Part shown: piece after piece, positions 23,466 to 32,768 of the stretch
Position numbering within the stretch: position 1 is the first letter of the stretch
Layout: each line of letters starts with the position of its first letter
Source: Cheiracanthium punctorium
Lineage: Eukaryota; Arthropoda; Arachnida; Araneae; Cheiracanthiidae
DNA length: 64,000 nucleotides
Direction of reading: 5' to 3'
NCBI GenBank assembly: GCA_038373885.1
Contig: JAWZYV010010319.1
Span: 186,001 to 250,000 of the forward strand
The notes under the pieces: generated by a model
The model's database searches: none
Seen by the model: the letters and a program-made list of their open reading frames with translations, nothing else
Told to the model about the DNA's origin: nothing
Translations under genes and position numbers: made by a program

Positions 23466-24186
23466 TTATATTTATCGGTAAATAGACTTTTAAAACCTTC
23501 CGTGTGAAACATTTCTTAGGCTCATGGCCTTCCGTCCTTCCTGATAGAACCTGCCATGTTAATTTGCATGGGAACAATTGCAAAAAAAAATCTGAACTTC
23601 TTTATGATTTTAATTACGCACTTGATTGCTACCTGCAAACCTCCCTTTATCTTGAACGTATGCAACAGCCACTTGCACACCGCAATAACACGAATGGAAT
23701 GATATTTTGTAATGTTCTATAAATGTTTCCTTCATAAAGACCATAACCCCTGATGCTTTTCTCCTTCGCAAACCACTGTCTAATTTTGAAACTAAAACGA
23801 ACCCAGGAATTTGGTAATTATCGGATGGAAGTGTCTAAGTTTCTGCTAAAAGTATTAAATCGCTTTGCATAAACACGGATCGGCTATTAAATTGAAAAGT
23901 GATACGGCGCGTAGAAAAATCGTGTCCACAAATAGCGTAGACAAAAATCCCGTGATTGAAAGAAAAACACTAAAAGTGATCTCGCCAAATCCGAAGAACA
24001 CCCAAAATTTCACCTAGAACATCAAAAATTTGTCTTAAATCGAAAAAATTGAAAAGTGATACGGCGCGTAGACAAATCGTGTCTACGCCAAAAACCGCGA
24101 TCGAGCGAAACAGCACTCAAATGCTAATTGATCGGCGCTCGCTGCGGCACTTTCTGCAGGAGGGGAAGAAATCTGTTACAGTTTGA
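23466..24186. repeat. Dispersed repeat, long copy
   Basis: The outer parts match 12926-13085. The extra central part contains two direct copies of GAAAAGTGATACGGCGCGTA (about 23896 and 24054), about 160 bp apart. No open frame resembles a protein family. Confidence 0.6.
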
Positions 24187-24189
24187 GCA

Positions 24190-24525
24190 ACTGTACTGCC
24201 TTTCACTTGGTTTCTACAGGCCTTCGCTATAGAAAGATCATTGTTGATTTTTGAAGAAGTCCTGCACAACCTCCTTCACGTAATTACCCTAATGTAATGG
24301 AAATGTTTTCCCTGTCATGATCTCTTAAGTGACGCAAAGATGTGGAGGTCACGCGGAGACAAATCCGGACAATACAGCCGGTGTTCGAACACTTCAAGGT
24401 TGTCTGGGAGACATGCGTTTAGGCATTGTTAAAGGAGAAGGATCACTTGCTGAGTGGGAAAGTCTGACCATTTGTTTTTGACTGCTTTCTATAGTTTCAT
24501 CAGAGTACTGCGGTATTGTATTGAA
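24190..24525 (-). pseudogene. Mariner-type transposase fragment
   Basis: The minus strand translates around 24390-24290 to DNLEVFEHRLYCPDLSPRDL followed by HIFASLKR. This is the 'hPPYSPDLAPxDYHLFxxLK' block holding the third catalytic Asp of mariner (DD34D) transposases. The distal part (F-F-K-N-Q.. and a C-x-x-Q-V motif) is compatible with the usual C-terminus. Stops and a frameshift are present. No mariner terminal repeats were located. Confidence 0.65.
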
Positions 24526-24884
24526 TAGATTGTGCCTTTATATCCCTGTTTGGTGGAGCTGCTATAGCTGCAACTGTTCTGATGCAATCTTACGTGTACA
24601 CTTTTCGTTTGGGCAACTCTTATATCTTAAACAACTTTTCTTTTACGAAATAATTTTTGAATATAGTATTAAAATATTTTTTGTCTAAACATCAACATGT
24701 TTATGTTGTTGTTGTGTTGAAATTTAACTGAAATAACCCTAATAGCACAGATTGTCACCAAGTGTCACAAATACTCACATTGTGACGGATATGTTACTCC
24801 ACTATGTGGTCTCTTTCAAGTCATAATATGACTTCTGATTCTTTCTACTCTAAAGTGACGCCGATTGTTACACATTTTAAAGCA

Positions 24885-25215
24885 GCGGTTTCCAAATTTT
24901 TAATATAACGCCCTCCAAACAAAGGATAATTTGGAATGACGCCCCTACCCTTTCCCACATTCCTCAACAAACGTAGTTTTTTATTCTTCAACAATTAGCA
25001 TTTAGTCGCCTCTTCTACAAAATATTGTCATCGATAAAGTTTAAATAACCTTTTTATCGAAAATAGATATGGTTTGGAGTGAAAACAAGAATAAATAAGA
25101 TGATTTTTTTTAATGCACTACCACTTGTGTACTTTGGGCTGTTTTTCTCACGCCCTCCCCCCCCCCCCTGCAAACTCTCTGTGCCCTCCAAGGGGGTCGC
25201 TCTCCACCTGGGTGG
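24885..25215. mobile_element. hAT (Charlie-like) non-autonomous element, diverged
   Basis: It starts CAGCGGTTTCCAAATTT and then matches the element at 51235-53975 ('acaaacgtagttttttattcttcaacaa', 'agtcgcct..tctacaaaat', 'cctgcaaac..tctg.gccc'). The right end is worn, and no target duplication is detectable. Confidence 0.6.
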
Positions 25216-25229
25216 AATATGGCTATCTG

Positions 25230-25291
25230 TATCCGACAACCAAAGGTGCTTCAGATGTCCGGTATCCGGCAAAATCACTATCCGATCCCTA
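25230..25291 (-). mobile_element. Isolated hAT terminal fragment
   Basis: On the minus strand it reads TAGGGATCGGATAGTGATTT then GCCGGATACCGGAC, the same plan as the left end at 50572 (TAGAGATGCAACGAATAGTG). Its partner end was not found. Confidence 0.45.
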
Positions 25292-25555
25292 GTTTTGGGG
25301 AATTTCTTGTGCTACATTTGGCAATTTATCGGCAAAAGTCGCGAAACCTGGAAGGTTGTCGAGCGGTTTTGTGGGAGACATACAACCACCATCGTCCGAC
25401 CATTAGCTAAAACTATAAAGACTACGGGCAGCTCCTTTTTTTTTTTCAGTATATTTTGACCTTTCTAGAAAAACATGTCATGTTCTGTCAAGTTAACATT
25501 GTAATTTTCTTCATTTCTCAAGAATTTTCTTTTTCTTTTTTGTATCTGTTCACAG

Positions 25556-25648
25556 GATTTAATTTCAAAACGTCTAAAGTCTAAGTATGAACAGTTAATA
25601 AAAGCTGCAACACAGAAAGCAAATGAAGCTGTGACTATGTCCATCAAG
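25556..25648 (+). CDS. PWWP-domain gene, exon c (post-PWWP helix)
   Basis: TTCACAG acceptor and AAG/gtaact donor, phase 0 both ends, 31 codons, no stop. The product is a charged amphipathic helix: KRLKSKYEQLIKAATQKANE, then AVTMSIK. The human ZCWPW1 sequence, as I recall it, has a segment of the same length after its PWWP barrel with an A-x-x-M-A-x-E-A-x-x-x-S-I-x-E-R pattern. The spacing from R-A-W to S-I-K-E-R is about 48 residues in both, so no exon seems to be missing between 12665 and 25556. Confidence 0.82.
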
Positions 25649-26253
25649 GTAACTATAATAATTCTTATTTAATTATACTGAAAAATATCTTTCATTACCG
25701 TTTGTAATGCAATTGTATATCTACACGTATTCACCTCGAAAATATTTTAATGCTAGATAATAATTTAATGATGGGAAGCAATAGTAGGAATGCAGAATAT
25801 GTCGGGGAAATTTTTCTCCCTTGTGTGTATTTAAGGGTGCTCCAGTTGAAAAATGATGGACTTTTGAACAGCTTTAAAGACAAATGATGCTAGATGAGTT
25901 GATGCAAGATGCTAGTGATGCTAAACACTCGGGAAAATTATTAATCCTTCTTCACAAGCTGCCCTGCGAACTAATATTAACACTCAACCTGTCTGACTCA
26001 TTCAATTTTGAGAAAAAAAAATCGTAAGCACAAAAATGGACCGAAGTGTTGTCTGTTTGGATAATTATTGCAAAATTCCGTCTCTTAAGCATTTTCCCCC
26101 CCGAGAGTTTCTAAACTTATCGGTTTCTTGTTTGTAATATTTCACTGTCCCACTTCTGAAGAGACATTACAAATGTTTTCAAGTCTCTAAAGCTATTGAA
26201 GTTTTTTAAAAGCTGTTCAAAATTTGCATGATTTCCTAAAAGAACAGCCTTAA

Positions 26254-26648
26254 CCCTTCGAGACGCAACCCTTTCCCAATGCTGAAAAAAGGGCAGCCGT
26301 TGCCATCGCTCGACTTAACTACCAGCAAGATGGCGGACGATCGAAACGTTCCGATCGTCCGCCATCTTGCTGGTAGTTAAGTCGAGCGATGGCAACGGCT
26401 GCCCTTTTTTCAGCATTGGGCAATCTGTCCAGCTGTTCTTGCATTCTTCCATTTTTCAGCAGATGTCAGTGCTGTTAAAAATAATCTTGACAATTTTTAT
26501 TTTACGGGAAATGACGTGCTAAAAAGTGAAGGATTCTCGTGGAGCTATGTCACCCGTAACTATTTTTATAGAAATCAAATCTATTTTTCGTGACTGGCAA
26601 CAGTCAGAGTTTGGTGTTTCCAGAGCGGGAACACTGCGCGTTAAAGGG
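26254..26648. mobile_element. piggyBac-like MITE, TTAA target
   Basis: TTAA|CCCTTCGAGACGCAACC at the left and GCGCGTTAAAGGG|TTAA at the right. TTAA duplication and CCCT/AGGG ends are the hallmark of piggyBac-type elements. It has no coding capacity. The perfect hairpin at 26275-26420 occupies its left third. Confidence 0.7.
26275..26420. repeat. Perfect inverted repeat, 69-bp arms, 8-nt loop
   Basis: Left arm 26275-26343, right arm 26352-26420, no mismatch found when read base by base. The arms contain CAGCCGTTGCCATCG and ACTACCAGCAAGATGGCGG. The RNA or single strand would fold into a 69-bp hairpin. Confidence 0.95.
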
Positions 26649-26766
26649 TTAACGCGCGATGTCCACGCTGTAAGAACACAACTCTGACATTTTGGCTGTT
26701 TGGATTCACGAAGAATAAATAAATTTGATTTCCATTAATTACTCAAGGAGGACATCTAGATAGACT

Positions 26767-26927
26767 GCCCAATGTCGTAAAAGTGCAGCCGTTGCCATCG
26801 CACGATTTAACTACCAGCAAGATGGCGGTCGATCTAATTGTCCAGTGCAGCGCCGCACAGCCAGCTGTGTCAAAAACGTTCTCTAGCTGTGTGGCCGACC
26901 GCCGTCTTGTTGATAGTTCATACTTGC
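26767..26927. repeat. Decayed relative of the palindrome
   Basis: The left part repeats the 26275 arm with a few changes (GCAGCCGTTGCCATCG, ACTACCAGCAAGATGGCGG). After a longer spacer, the right part has CCGCCGTCTTGTTGATAGTT, a worn complement. It is a second, older foldback of the same family. Confidence 0.75.
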
Positions 26928-27779
26928 CAACATATAAAAACATTTAGAGATACTTGGGAAAATCTTAGGAGTTTTAAGAGGTCGTCAGGAGCAGATCGTG
27001 AAACAATTTTAAAGGGTTGTAACTTAATTATTCATGATAAAGGTATTTAAAAATTAACCCAAAAATGCATCTTTATATAATATCATAATCTATGCATATA
27101 ATAAAAGAGAGTGTATGTCTGTCTGTGTGTTGTCTGCCGCTTGCGTAGCGGACTATCTATCCGACTGAATCGCACCAAACTCTGAAGGGGGGCTCCCAAG
27201 CATCCCGGAGTTTGCACCTCGGGCGTAGTTTTTTAATTTTTTTTTTTTGTTTGTTTGTTATTTTATATTTTACGTTATTTTCGACCGTTTTCTGTCTTTG
27301 CCCTCCGAAAAAGAAGGCTTCCGATCGTCCGAAAGAAAAAATAATTACACGATCGGAAAGAGAAAAGAGTTTTCTTTCCAAAGAGACCTTCTTTTTTGAA
27401 TTAGCTGCATTTCCCGATTTTTGATAAATAAAAATCGACAGCCCTTTTCTCCGGAAAATTCGGGTGAATTTCAGAACGATGAGCCTATCTAAGCTCGCAT
27501 CTAAAAAGATATGGAATATTTCGACTAAAAAAAATATACTGTTACGGACAAACTGCTCAGCTTTCGTTTAAAAAAAATCAAGTGTCTAGGATAATTTTTT
27601 ATCTAAAAAATTAATTAGTAAAACCCGTACAAAAATAATTTGAAACTTCCAAAGACAGAAGGGATTTTTTTACTAGCATCACGCGACATCAAAATGAAGA
27701 ACCAGAGAGGGAATAATTCTTTTCTCTGGAGACTGTGTGGATGGAGGTCCGAAAAAAAAAAAAAAAATAAACACTCTTT

Positions 27780-28125
27780 TGTTTTTTTTAACACGCTTTT
27801 ATTAGCTTCACCTGTTTGTATGTTTGTAACCGACTCCTTTGAACTCGATTTTGACCCACTTTATACGGTCAGATTTAATTTAACTTTGTAGCTATATCAA
27901 GGATCGATGACAATACAATAATTTGATAAGCTTATCCCATTATCCTGATTTTAACACTCTTTTATTTATTAGCTTCACCTGTTTGTATGTTTGTAACCCA
28001 CTCCTTTGAACTCAAATTTGGCACACTTTAGACGGTCAGATTTAATTTAAACTTTGTACATTTATGAAGAACCGGTAACAATACAATAATTTTATAAGTT
28101 TATCTCATTATCCTGATCAGGATCG
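27780..28125 (+). repeat. Two tandem units of about 175 bp
   Basis: Both contain 'ttttattagcttcacctgtttgtatg', 'ctcctttgaactc', 'cggtcagatttaattt' and 'caatacaataat'. They are separated by about 175 bp. Non-coding. Confidence 0.75.
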
Positions 28126-28215
28126 CCAGGATTAAATAATTTTCTCATTTCTTATCCTGGTTGAAAGTACAACACTTCCAAAGATTACAATCTTAAGAAA
28201 ACCTTTTTTACTGTG

Positions 28216-28287
28216 GCCGTAATCGTATAGTGGTTAGTACATTGCGTTGTGGCCGCAATAACCCAGGTTCGAATCCTGGGCACGGCA
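28216..28287 (+). tRNA. tRNA-His (GTG anticodon), 72 nt, possibly degenerate
   Basis: Anticodon arm TTGCG-TTGTGGC-CGCAA (perfect 5-bp stem, GTG anticodon), T arm CCCAGGTTCGAATCCTGGG and D arm TAGTGGTTAG match eukaryotic tRNA-His. The A box (TAGTGGTTAGT) and B box (GGTTCGAATCC) for RNA polymerase III are intact, and a T5 run four bases downstream could terminate it. The acceptor stem pairs at the first five positions but has two mismatches (6 and 7). It may be a functional gene, a pseudogene, or a tRNA copied into a mobile element. Confidence 0.75.
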
Positions 28288-28297
28288 ATATTTTTAT
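28288..28297 (+). terminator. Pol III T-run terminator of tRNA-His
   Basis: ATATTTTTA immediately after the tRNA provides a five-T stretch, enough for RNA polymerase III termination. Confidence 0.5.
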
Positions 28298-28464
28298 TTT
28301 TACAAAATATCGTGATCCATCACACTATGGAAGAGTTGAGTACAAGAGCATGTTAAGGTCATTCTTTTTAACACGCTTTTTATTTGTTGATTAGAGACCT
28401 ATTTTTCCTTTTTAGTGAAGAAGGTAGCATTTAACTGCAGGTTGATTAATACTTTGGTGCACAG

Positions 28465-28618
28465 CAGGGGCGTAGCAAGAGGGGGGGCTCAGGGGTCAGC
28501 TCCCCCCCCCCGAAATGGGACCCTTTACTTAGCTTACAGTTTGATATTTAGCTTACAATTGAACTTCAGCTTTAAATTGGATACCCAGCCCACCCCGAAA
28601 TAAAATGCTACGCCACTG
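28465..28618. mobile_element. hAT MITE, 154 bp
   Basis: The ends are CAGGGGCGTAGCAAG and GCTACGCCACTG. GTGCACAG flanks both sides (28457-28464 and 28619-28626). C- and G-runs lie inside the left end. Confidence 0.93.
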
Positions 28619-28781
28619 GTGCACAGTGAAAATAAATTATCTCACAGTTTGTACTTTCCAACTTAGTGTTCCTTAGTGTCTTATGAGAGATGTCGAAAAG
28701 TAAAAATAAATTTTAAATACATACAGTTTTAAAAAACTAAAAAACACGCTTTTTTAGCAAATCGAACTAAAAAGTGAAAAA

Positions 28782-29115
28782 TAAAAATATAGTTTAAAAA
28801 ACCAAAAAACACGCTTTAAATTGAACTAACTAAAAAGTGAAAAATAATTCTTAATATAGAAATAAATTAATGAACGAAAAATAGTATAATTGTGAAAAAA
28901 GCGCGGGGTGCTCCATATATCAGTTCTTGAGAATATTCGATCGGTACGATTAGTACCAAAATGATACAAAAAAATATAGCATAAAGCGCCCCACGCTTTT
29001 TTCACAATAATACTATTTTTTCGTTCATTAATTTATTTCTATATTAAGAATTATTTTTCGCTTTTTAGTTAGTTCAATTTAAAGCGTGTTTTTTGGTTTT
29101 TTAAACTATATTTTT
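28782..29115. repeat. Long inverted repeat, about 131-bp arms, 72-nt spacer
   Basis: Left arm about 28782-28912, right arm about 28985-29115. They are nearly identical when one is reverse-complemented; the differences are single bases such as TATAATTG/TATTATTG. The spacer contains a GATCGGTACGATT palindrome. The arms include 'aaaaaacacgcttt', a motif repeated elsewhere in 27.8-28.8 kb. A foldback element or a local inverted duplication. Confidence 0.9.
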
Positions 29116-29229
29116 TCTTTGTGGTTTAGGGGCAGTTCATGGTGGCCAGAGCCCTCAATGAAGTATTTGCTTGCATTATTAAATTTATTATACTAGAAAG
29201 AGAAATGGGCTGTTGAGAGAGAGGAGAGA

Positions 29230-29510
29230 CCCCCTTCGATCGCAAAGCTGCCCGTGTACCGTAGGTTGCTCATTTTGGTCTCGAAACGGCCGTCGGCGGA
29301 CCAGATAGTTGCCGAAGATGGCCGCTCACCGTAGAGTGTAAAAACGATCCATAGATCACACAGACCGGTCGCAAAGCAGCCCAGGAGCCGAAGGTTGCAC
29401 ATTTCGGTCTCGAAGCAGACCGGATGGTCACCGAAGGCGGATGCCAACTGTAATTTTGAATTTGGTCGCGAAGCAGCTGTCGACGGCCAAAACTGGTCGC
29501 CGAAGGCCGC
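29230..29510. repeat. Short tandem units with GATCGCAAAGC / TTGCCGAAG motifs
   Basis: Two full units and one partial of about 120-130 bp: 'gatcgcaaagctgccc..ggttgc.cattt.ggtctcgaa.c' then 'agttgccgaagatggccgc'. An 84-codon minus-strand frame across it is a repeat by-product. It lies just before the Helitron-like 3' end at 29513. Confidence 0.6.
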
Positions 29511-29537
29511 TAGTAATTAACATAAAAATATCAGTCA

Positions 29538-29830
29538 CTAGCCGCCTCTGGACACCAGTTGGTTCTCCATCTTAATAAATCTTTCTCGGAGAGAATCCTG
29601 TTTCTCACCGGCTTCCATGGCACTGAAATCCCAGATTCTGAATGGAATTTAAAATTAAGATGGTTACAAACAGGGGCGGCCCTAGGGTAGGTGGTGTCCC
29701 TTGCCAAAGTAAAAAAGACGCCCCTCTTTTTGCTGTACTTAGCTTTTGAGTTCGAAATGACGCCCCTTCGGCTCCCCGATGCGATGCTTACCGTTTCGGG
29801 CAGCCCTCGGTTTGCAAATATAAGATGGTT
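29538..29830 (-). mobile_element. Helitron 3' end, minus strand, with a hAT insertion
   Basis: On the minus strand the element ends GGCGGCTAG|T at 29538. It matches the 22840-22951 Helitron end in opposite orientation ('gagagaatcctgttt', 'cagattctgaatggaattt'). The 5' end was not found. Confidence 0.6.
29671..29819 (+). mobile_element. Small hAT-like element, second copy
   Basis: CAGGGGCGGCCCTAGG start; the flanks GTTACAAA and GTTTGCAAA are a worn duplication. The inside shares GAGTTCGAAATGACG and GATGCGATGCTTACCG with 22688-22817. Confidence 0.6.
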
Positions 29831-30308
29831 TAATGATAAAAACCCACAAAAAGGTACAAATTATTTTCGTCCTATATTAATTTTGAAGAGCTTCTAGATA
29901 TATTGGCCGTTATCAAAAAACGGAAAGGAAAAAAAAACAAGTTAGAAAATCTGAAACACTTTCAGATTTTAAATACGTACTAAAAGCGTAAGTATACGTA
30001 TAAGCGTACTAAAGCTATGTATTAAAAGCGTATTATAATCCATGCGTCTTCCCCATTTTCTTTCCTTATTCCATTAAGTTGGAAAGTGTATCATTATCCA
30101 TGAGTGTGATTAAGCAAAATTAAAATTGTTATTTCTAACATCCTTTTTCTCGATATAATACAATAGAAATCAGGGGGGGGGGGGAATGCACAGAAAAATG
30201 TAGAACTGGTGAAAGTTTCAAAAACGTATTTTTTGTTTGTTTCTTTGTGTAACATGTATTTCGGTAGGCACCGAATACCATATTTTGCCGAATAACGAAT
30301 ACCGAATA

Positions 30309-31035
30309 CAGAGTTGCCAACTCTCCTGATTCAGGCAAGAGACTCCTGATTTTTCATTTATCTCCTGCCAACCTGATTTAGGATACATTTCTCCTGATTT
30401 TTGATTATTTGCTCATTTTCTCCTGATTTTTATCAATTATCACATGAATAATGCAATTTTTTGAATTTGAAATCTTTTTGTAAGTTTTGTCGTGGCAAGG
30501 AACCCTTCTCAGCATTTTCCCCTTTCCTGCAATCAAACTAGTTCCAGAAACCAACGCATGTGTGACATCATAAAGTTTGGACGTCACTGACAAATGTATA
30601 ATAGTGAAAGAGGTGCAGCTTCATGTTCTAAAGCATTGAAATTTCTATCTTTTTCCGTCACTCTTAAAAATGATTATTTTTCGTTTGACATTGTTTTATT
30701 TAATCCTCCTATGACTTAAGAGTAAAAAATTGACCACAATTTTTAACTTTCCAACTTAACATTTTTCATGTTGCTAAATTTTTTACAAGTTACTGACTAC
30801 GTAATAGAAGACATGACCCAAAATTGATTTATTTTTTTTTGTGTGTGTGTGTTCCAAAAATATCTATATCTGGCAACAAACAGCACCAAAGATGCTTTTT
30901 TTTTTTTCCCTCCAAAATGTAGTTTCAGCTGATATAACCTTAATCTTTTAAAATTTAGTTTTTTAATCAAAAACAAATCTCCTGATTTTTAGAATAAATC
31001 TCCTGATTTTTCACTTTGCCAGGTTGGCAACTCTG
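30309..31035. mobile_element. hAT-type element nested in the previous one
   Basis: Ends CAGAGTTGCCAACTCTCC and GGTTGGCAACTCTG, flanked by CGAATA on both sides (possibly CGAATAC). 'ctcctgatttttc' motifs repeat inside both ends. No coding. Confidence 0.7.
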
Positions 31036-31319
31036 CGAATACTTGGTTAAAATTTATTAAACTGTTATTAAACTTTAATTAAAAGTTAAAATTAATTGTG
31101 CACCAATTAATTTAATTAGCTTGTTTCTAAACAAAACAATATTTAATATTTCATAGTTTGAAACTCTCAGAAATTAAAGTACAGCAAAGTTTAATATCCA
31201 AATGTTTCTTTTATAATATACAAGGTGTGTCACCATGCCCTCCCGGGTTTGGAAGGCTTATAAAAAATAATATATTACCAATACAGCAACAAAGTTGACT
31301 TTACTGGAGAAAGAAATAT

Positions 31320-31995
31320 TACAAGTTTTGTTTCACAAATAACGAGCTTCCTCGTTGTTGGATTGGTCGAGGTTCTGATGCCGACAATTGCCTTTCTTCC
31401 GTAGTCACCTTGCTCTCTGTAGCTAACTCCATTAAAGATGAGTTCGGGCTCATTTTTTGAAGCCCGAGCCCGAGCAATATTATTAAAGTTGGAGCCCGAG
31501 CCCGAAATTTCAGCTAAAGACAAATAAATTTAACTACTTCATTAATAGGATACAATAAATTTTGGAGCTTCACACACCTTCTAGTCCCCCGTGCCGCTAT
31601 TTTTTTAAAATAAGTACGTCTATTTATCCCATGAATCACTTTTTAAAATCTGTTTCAAGGAGTATGTTCAACAAAGGAGAAATTTTTCACGAGCCCGAGC
31701 CCGAACGCAATCGTGAATTACAGAGCCCGAGTCGGGCTCGGGCTCGGGCTTTCGGTCTCGGGCTGAGCCCGTCTCATCTCTAAACTCCATGCGATTTTTT
31801 TTAGTGGGGTTACATAAAAGATTGTGTGTTAGTGCCCCTTATGCCACATGATACATCCATGAAAGTTCATGAAAGATTTACGCCAAAGGATGACAACCGC
31901 ATTCTGTTGATTGCGACATGTTTAAGCGAGTGTGGGGAGGGAAGAATTTGACTTCAGACTTGATATCTGCCGCATCACAAAAGGTTCACATTTGT
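31320..31995 (+). pseudogene. Tc1/mariner-class transposase C-terminal relic, split by a MITE
   Basis: Around 31338-31424 the plus strand encodes NELPRCWIGRG. After removal of the 31433-31782 insertion, the frame goes on with F-F-L/S-x-x-W/G-Y-x-K-D-x-V-x-V-P motifs and, near 31915-31990, CDMFKRVWGGKNL and a basic tail. Insect DDE transposases of the 'W-I-G-R .. S-P-D-L-T-P-x-D-F-F-L-W-G' type have this order. Stops and frameshifts are present. Confidence 0.5.
31433..31782. mobile_element. hAT MITE, 350 bp, built of GAGCCCGAGCCCG repeats
   Basis: AACTCCAT duplicated at 31425-31432 and 31783-31790. Ends TAAAGATGAGTTCGGGCTC and its imperfect complement GAGCCCGTCTCATCTCTA. Tandem CGAGCC/GGCTCG runs occur in inverted orientation at the two sides. 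Confidence 0.92.
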
Positions 31996-32574
31996 ATAAA
32001 ATTTAAGAAAAAATGATAAAATTTAAGAAAATTGCAAAACAACAATATTTAAATTTAATATCTGAGTATTTTCTCTTACGTTAAAATTACTTTGTATGTG
32101 ATATTCCTAAGCGTAATTTGAATTAATTTTGTACTATGGTACTATACTATAACTTTCATTCATGGTATATATAAAAAAATGCGTTTGTTTACCAATTGTT
32201 GAATATTAAAATTTGTTTACTTATTCGGTTGCCGAATAGTAAAGTATTCGGCCGAACCGAATATTCGGTTTGTCTGCCGAATAGGCAGTATACCGAATAT
32301 TCGATGCATCCCTATATTTCGGTTTTGTGTGCTTGGCCCGAAATCCGCTTATAAATCCACGTCAGAAACAGGGCTTAATTTCTAGCAAAAGAAGCACCGG
32401 AGCCCTAATATTCTTGAGCTTATGCTCATATACAGCGGCGTACTGTAAGTCCGAGCTACCCCTTCAGTACGGGGTAGGTAGAACATTCAATTAAAATAAT
32501 AATTCAAATATTTTCCGGTGTAATAGTATTTGACATATATTTATTATTTCATGACACAGTTGTTATATCACTGA

Positions 32575-32760
32575 AAATGGTAGACGGCCGAAATGTGAAG
32601 GTTCCGGGTTCGGGTCCCATCGCGCGGCTGTCGATCTAACGGTCTGGAGTTTTGGTAGGTTTTCTCCAGATGTAACGTGAATACGCGTTAGAACCCCTTA
32701 AAAAGTAATCTTTATGGTGTTATTTTACCAAGTTTTTTATTATTTTATTTTACCCTTAGA
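32575..32760 (+). mobile_element. SINE, 5'-truncated, related to the 5241 copy
   Basis: B-box-like GGTTCGGGTCCC, then CTGTCGATCTAACGG, GGTTTTCTCC and GTGAATACGCGTTAGAACCCC line up with the 5241-5475 SINE body. A second 'cccttagaaagtcc' follows at 32753. Confidence 0.6.
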
Positions 32761-32768
32761 AAGTCCTG

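Larger units (their letters stand above)
12666..25555. other. Intron b-c, 12.9 kb, mostly transposons
   Basis: Stretches outside the named elements where I see nothing certain: 12666-12925, 13086-13324, 20050-20285, 22952-23228, 24526-24884 and 25292-25555. They are AT-rich and non-coding as far as I can tell. Confidence 0.7.
27089..29513 (+). mobile_element. Helitron-like unit carrying a tRNA gene
   Basis: The 5' start A|TCTATGCATATAATAAAAG with a GTATGTCTGTCTGTGTG leader is Helitron-like. The 3' end GGTCGCCGAAGGCCGCTAG|T at 29513 resembles those at 22951 and 29538. Treating both as one element is inference; it contains repeats, a tRNA gene and a hAT insertion. Confidence 0.45.
30265..32314. 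mobile_element. hAT-like element (2.05 kb) containing nested insertions
   Basis: The left end is TAGGCACCGAATACC, the right ACCGAATATTCGATGCATCCCTA. Identical TATTTCGG flanks it (30257-30264 and 32315-32322). Both ends are built of CCGAATATTCGG palindromes, as in the 50572 element. Another hAT (30309-31035), a DDE transposase relic and a MITE lie within. Confidence 0.85.

Noticed and set aside
29193..29447. 84-codon minus-strand frame with an internally repeated protein
   Set aside because: The protein repeat mirrors a DNA tandem repeat just before a Helitron end; not a gene.
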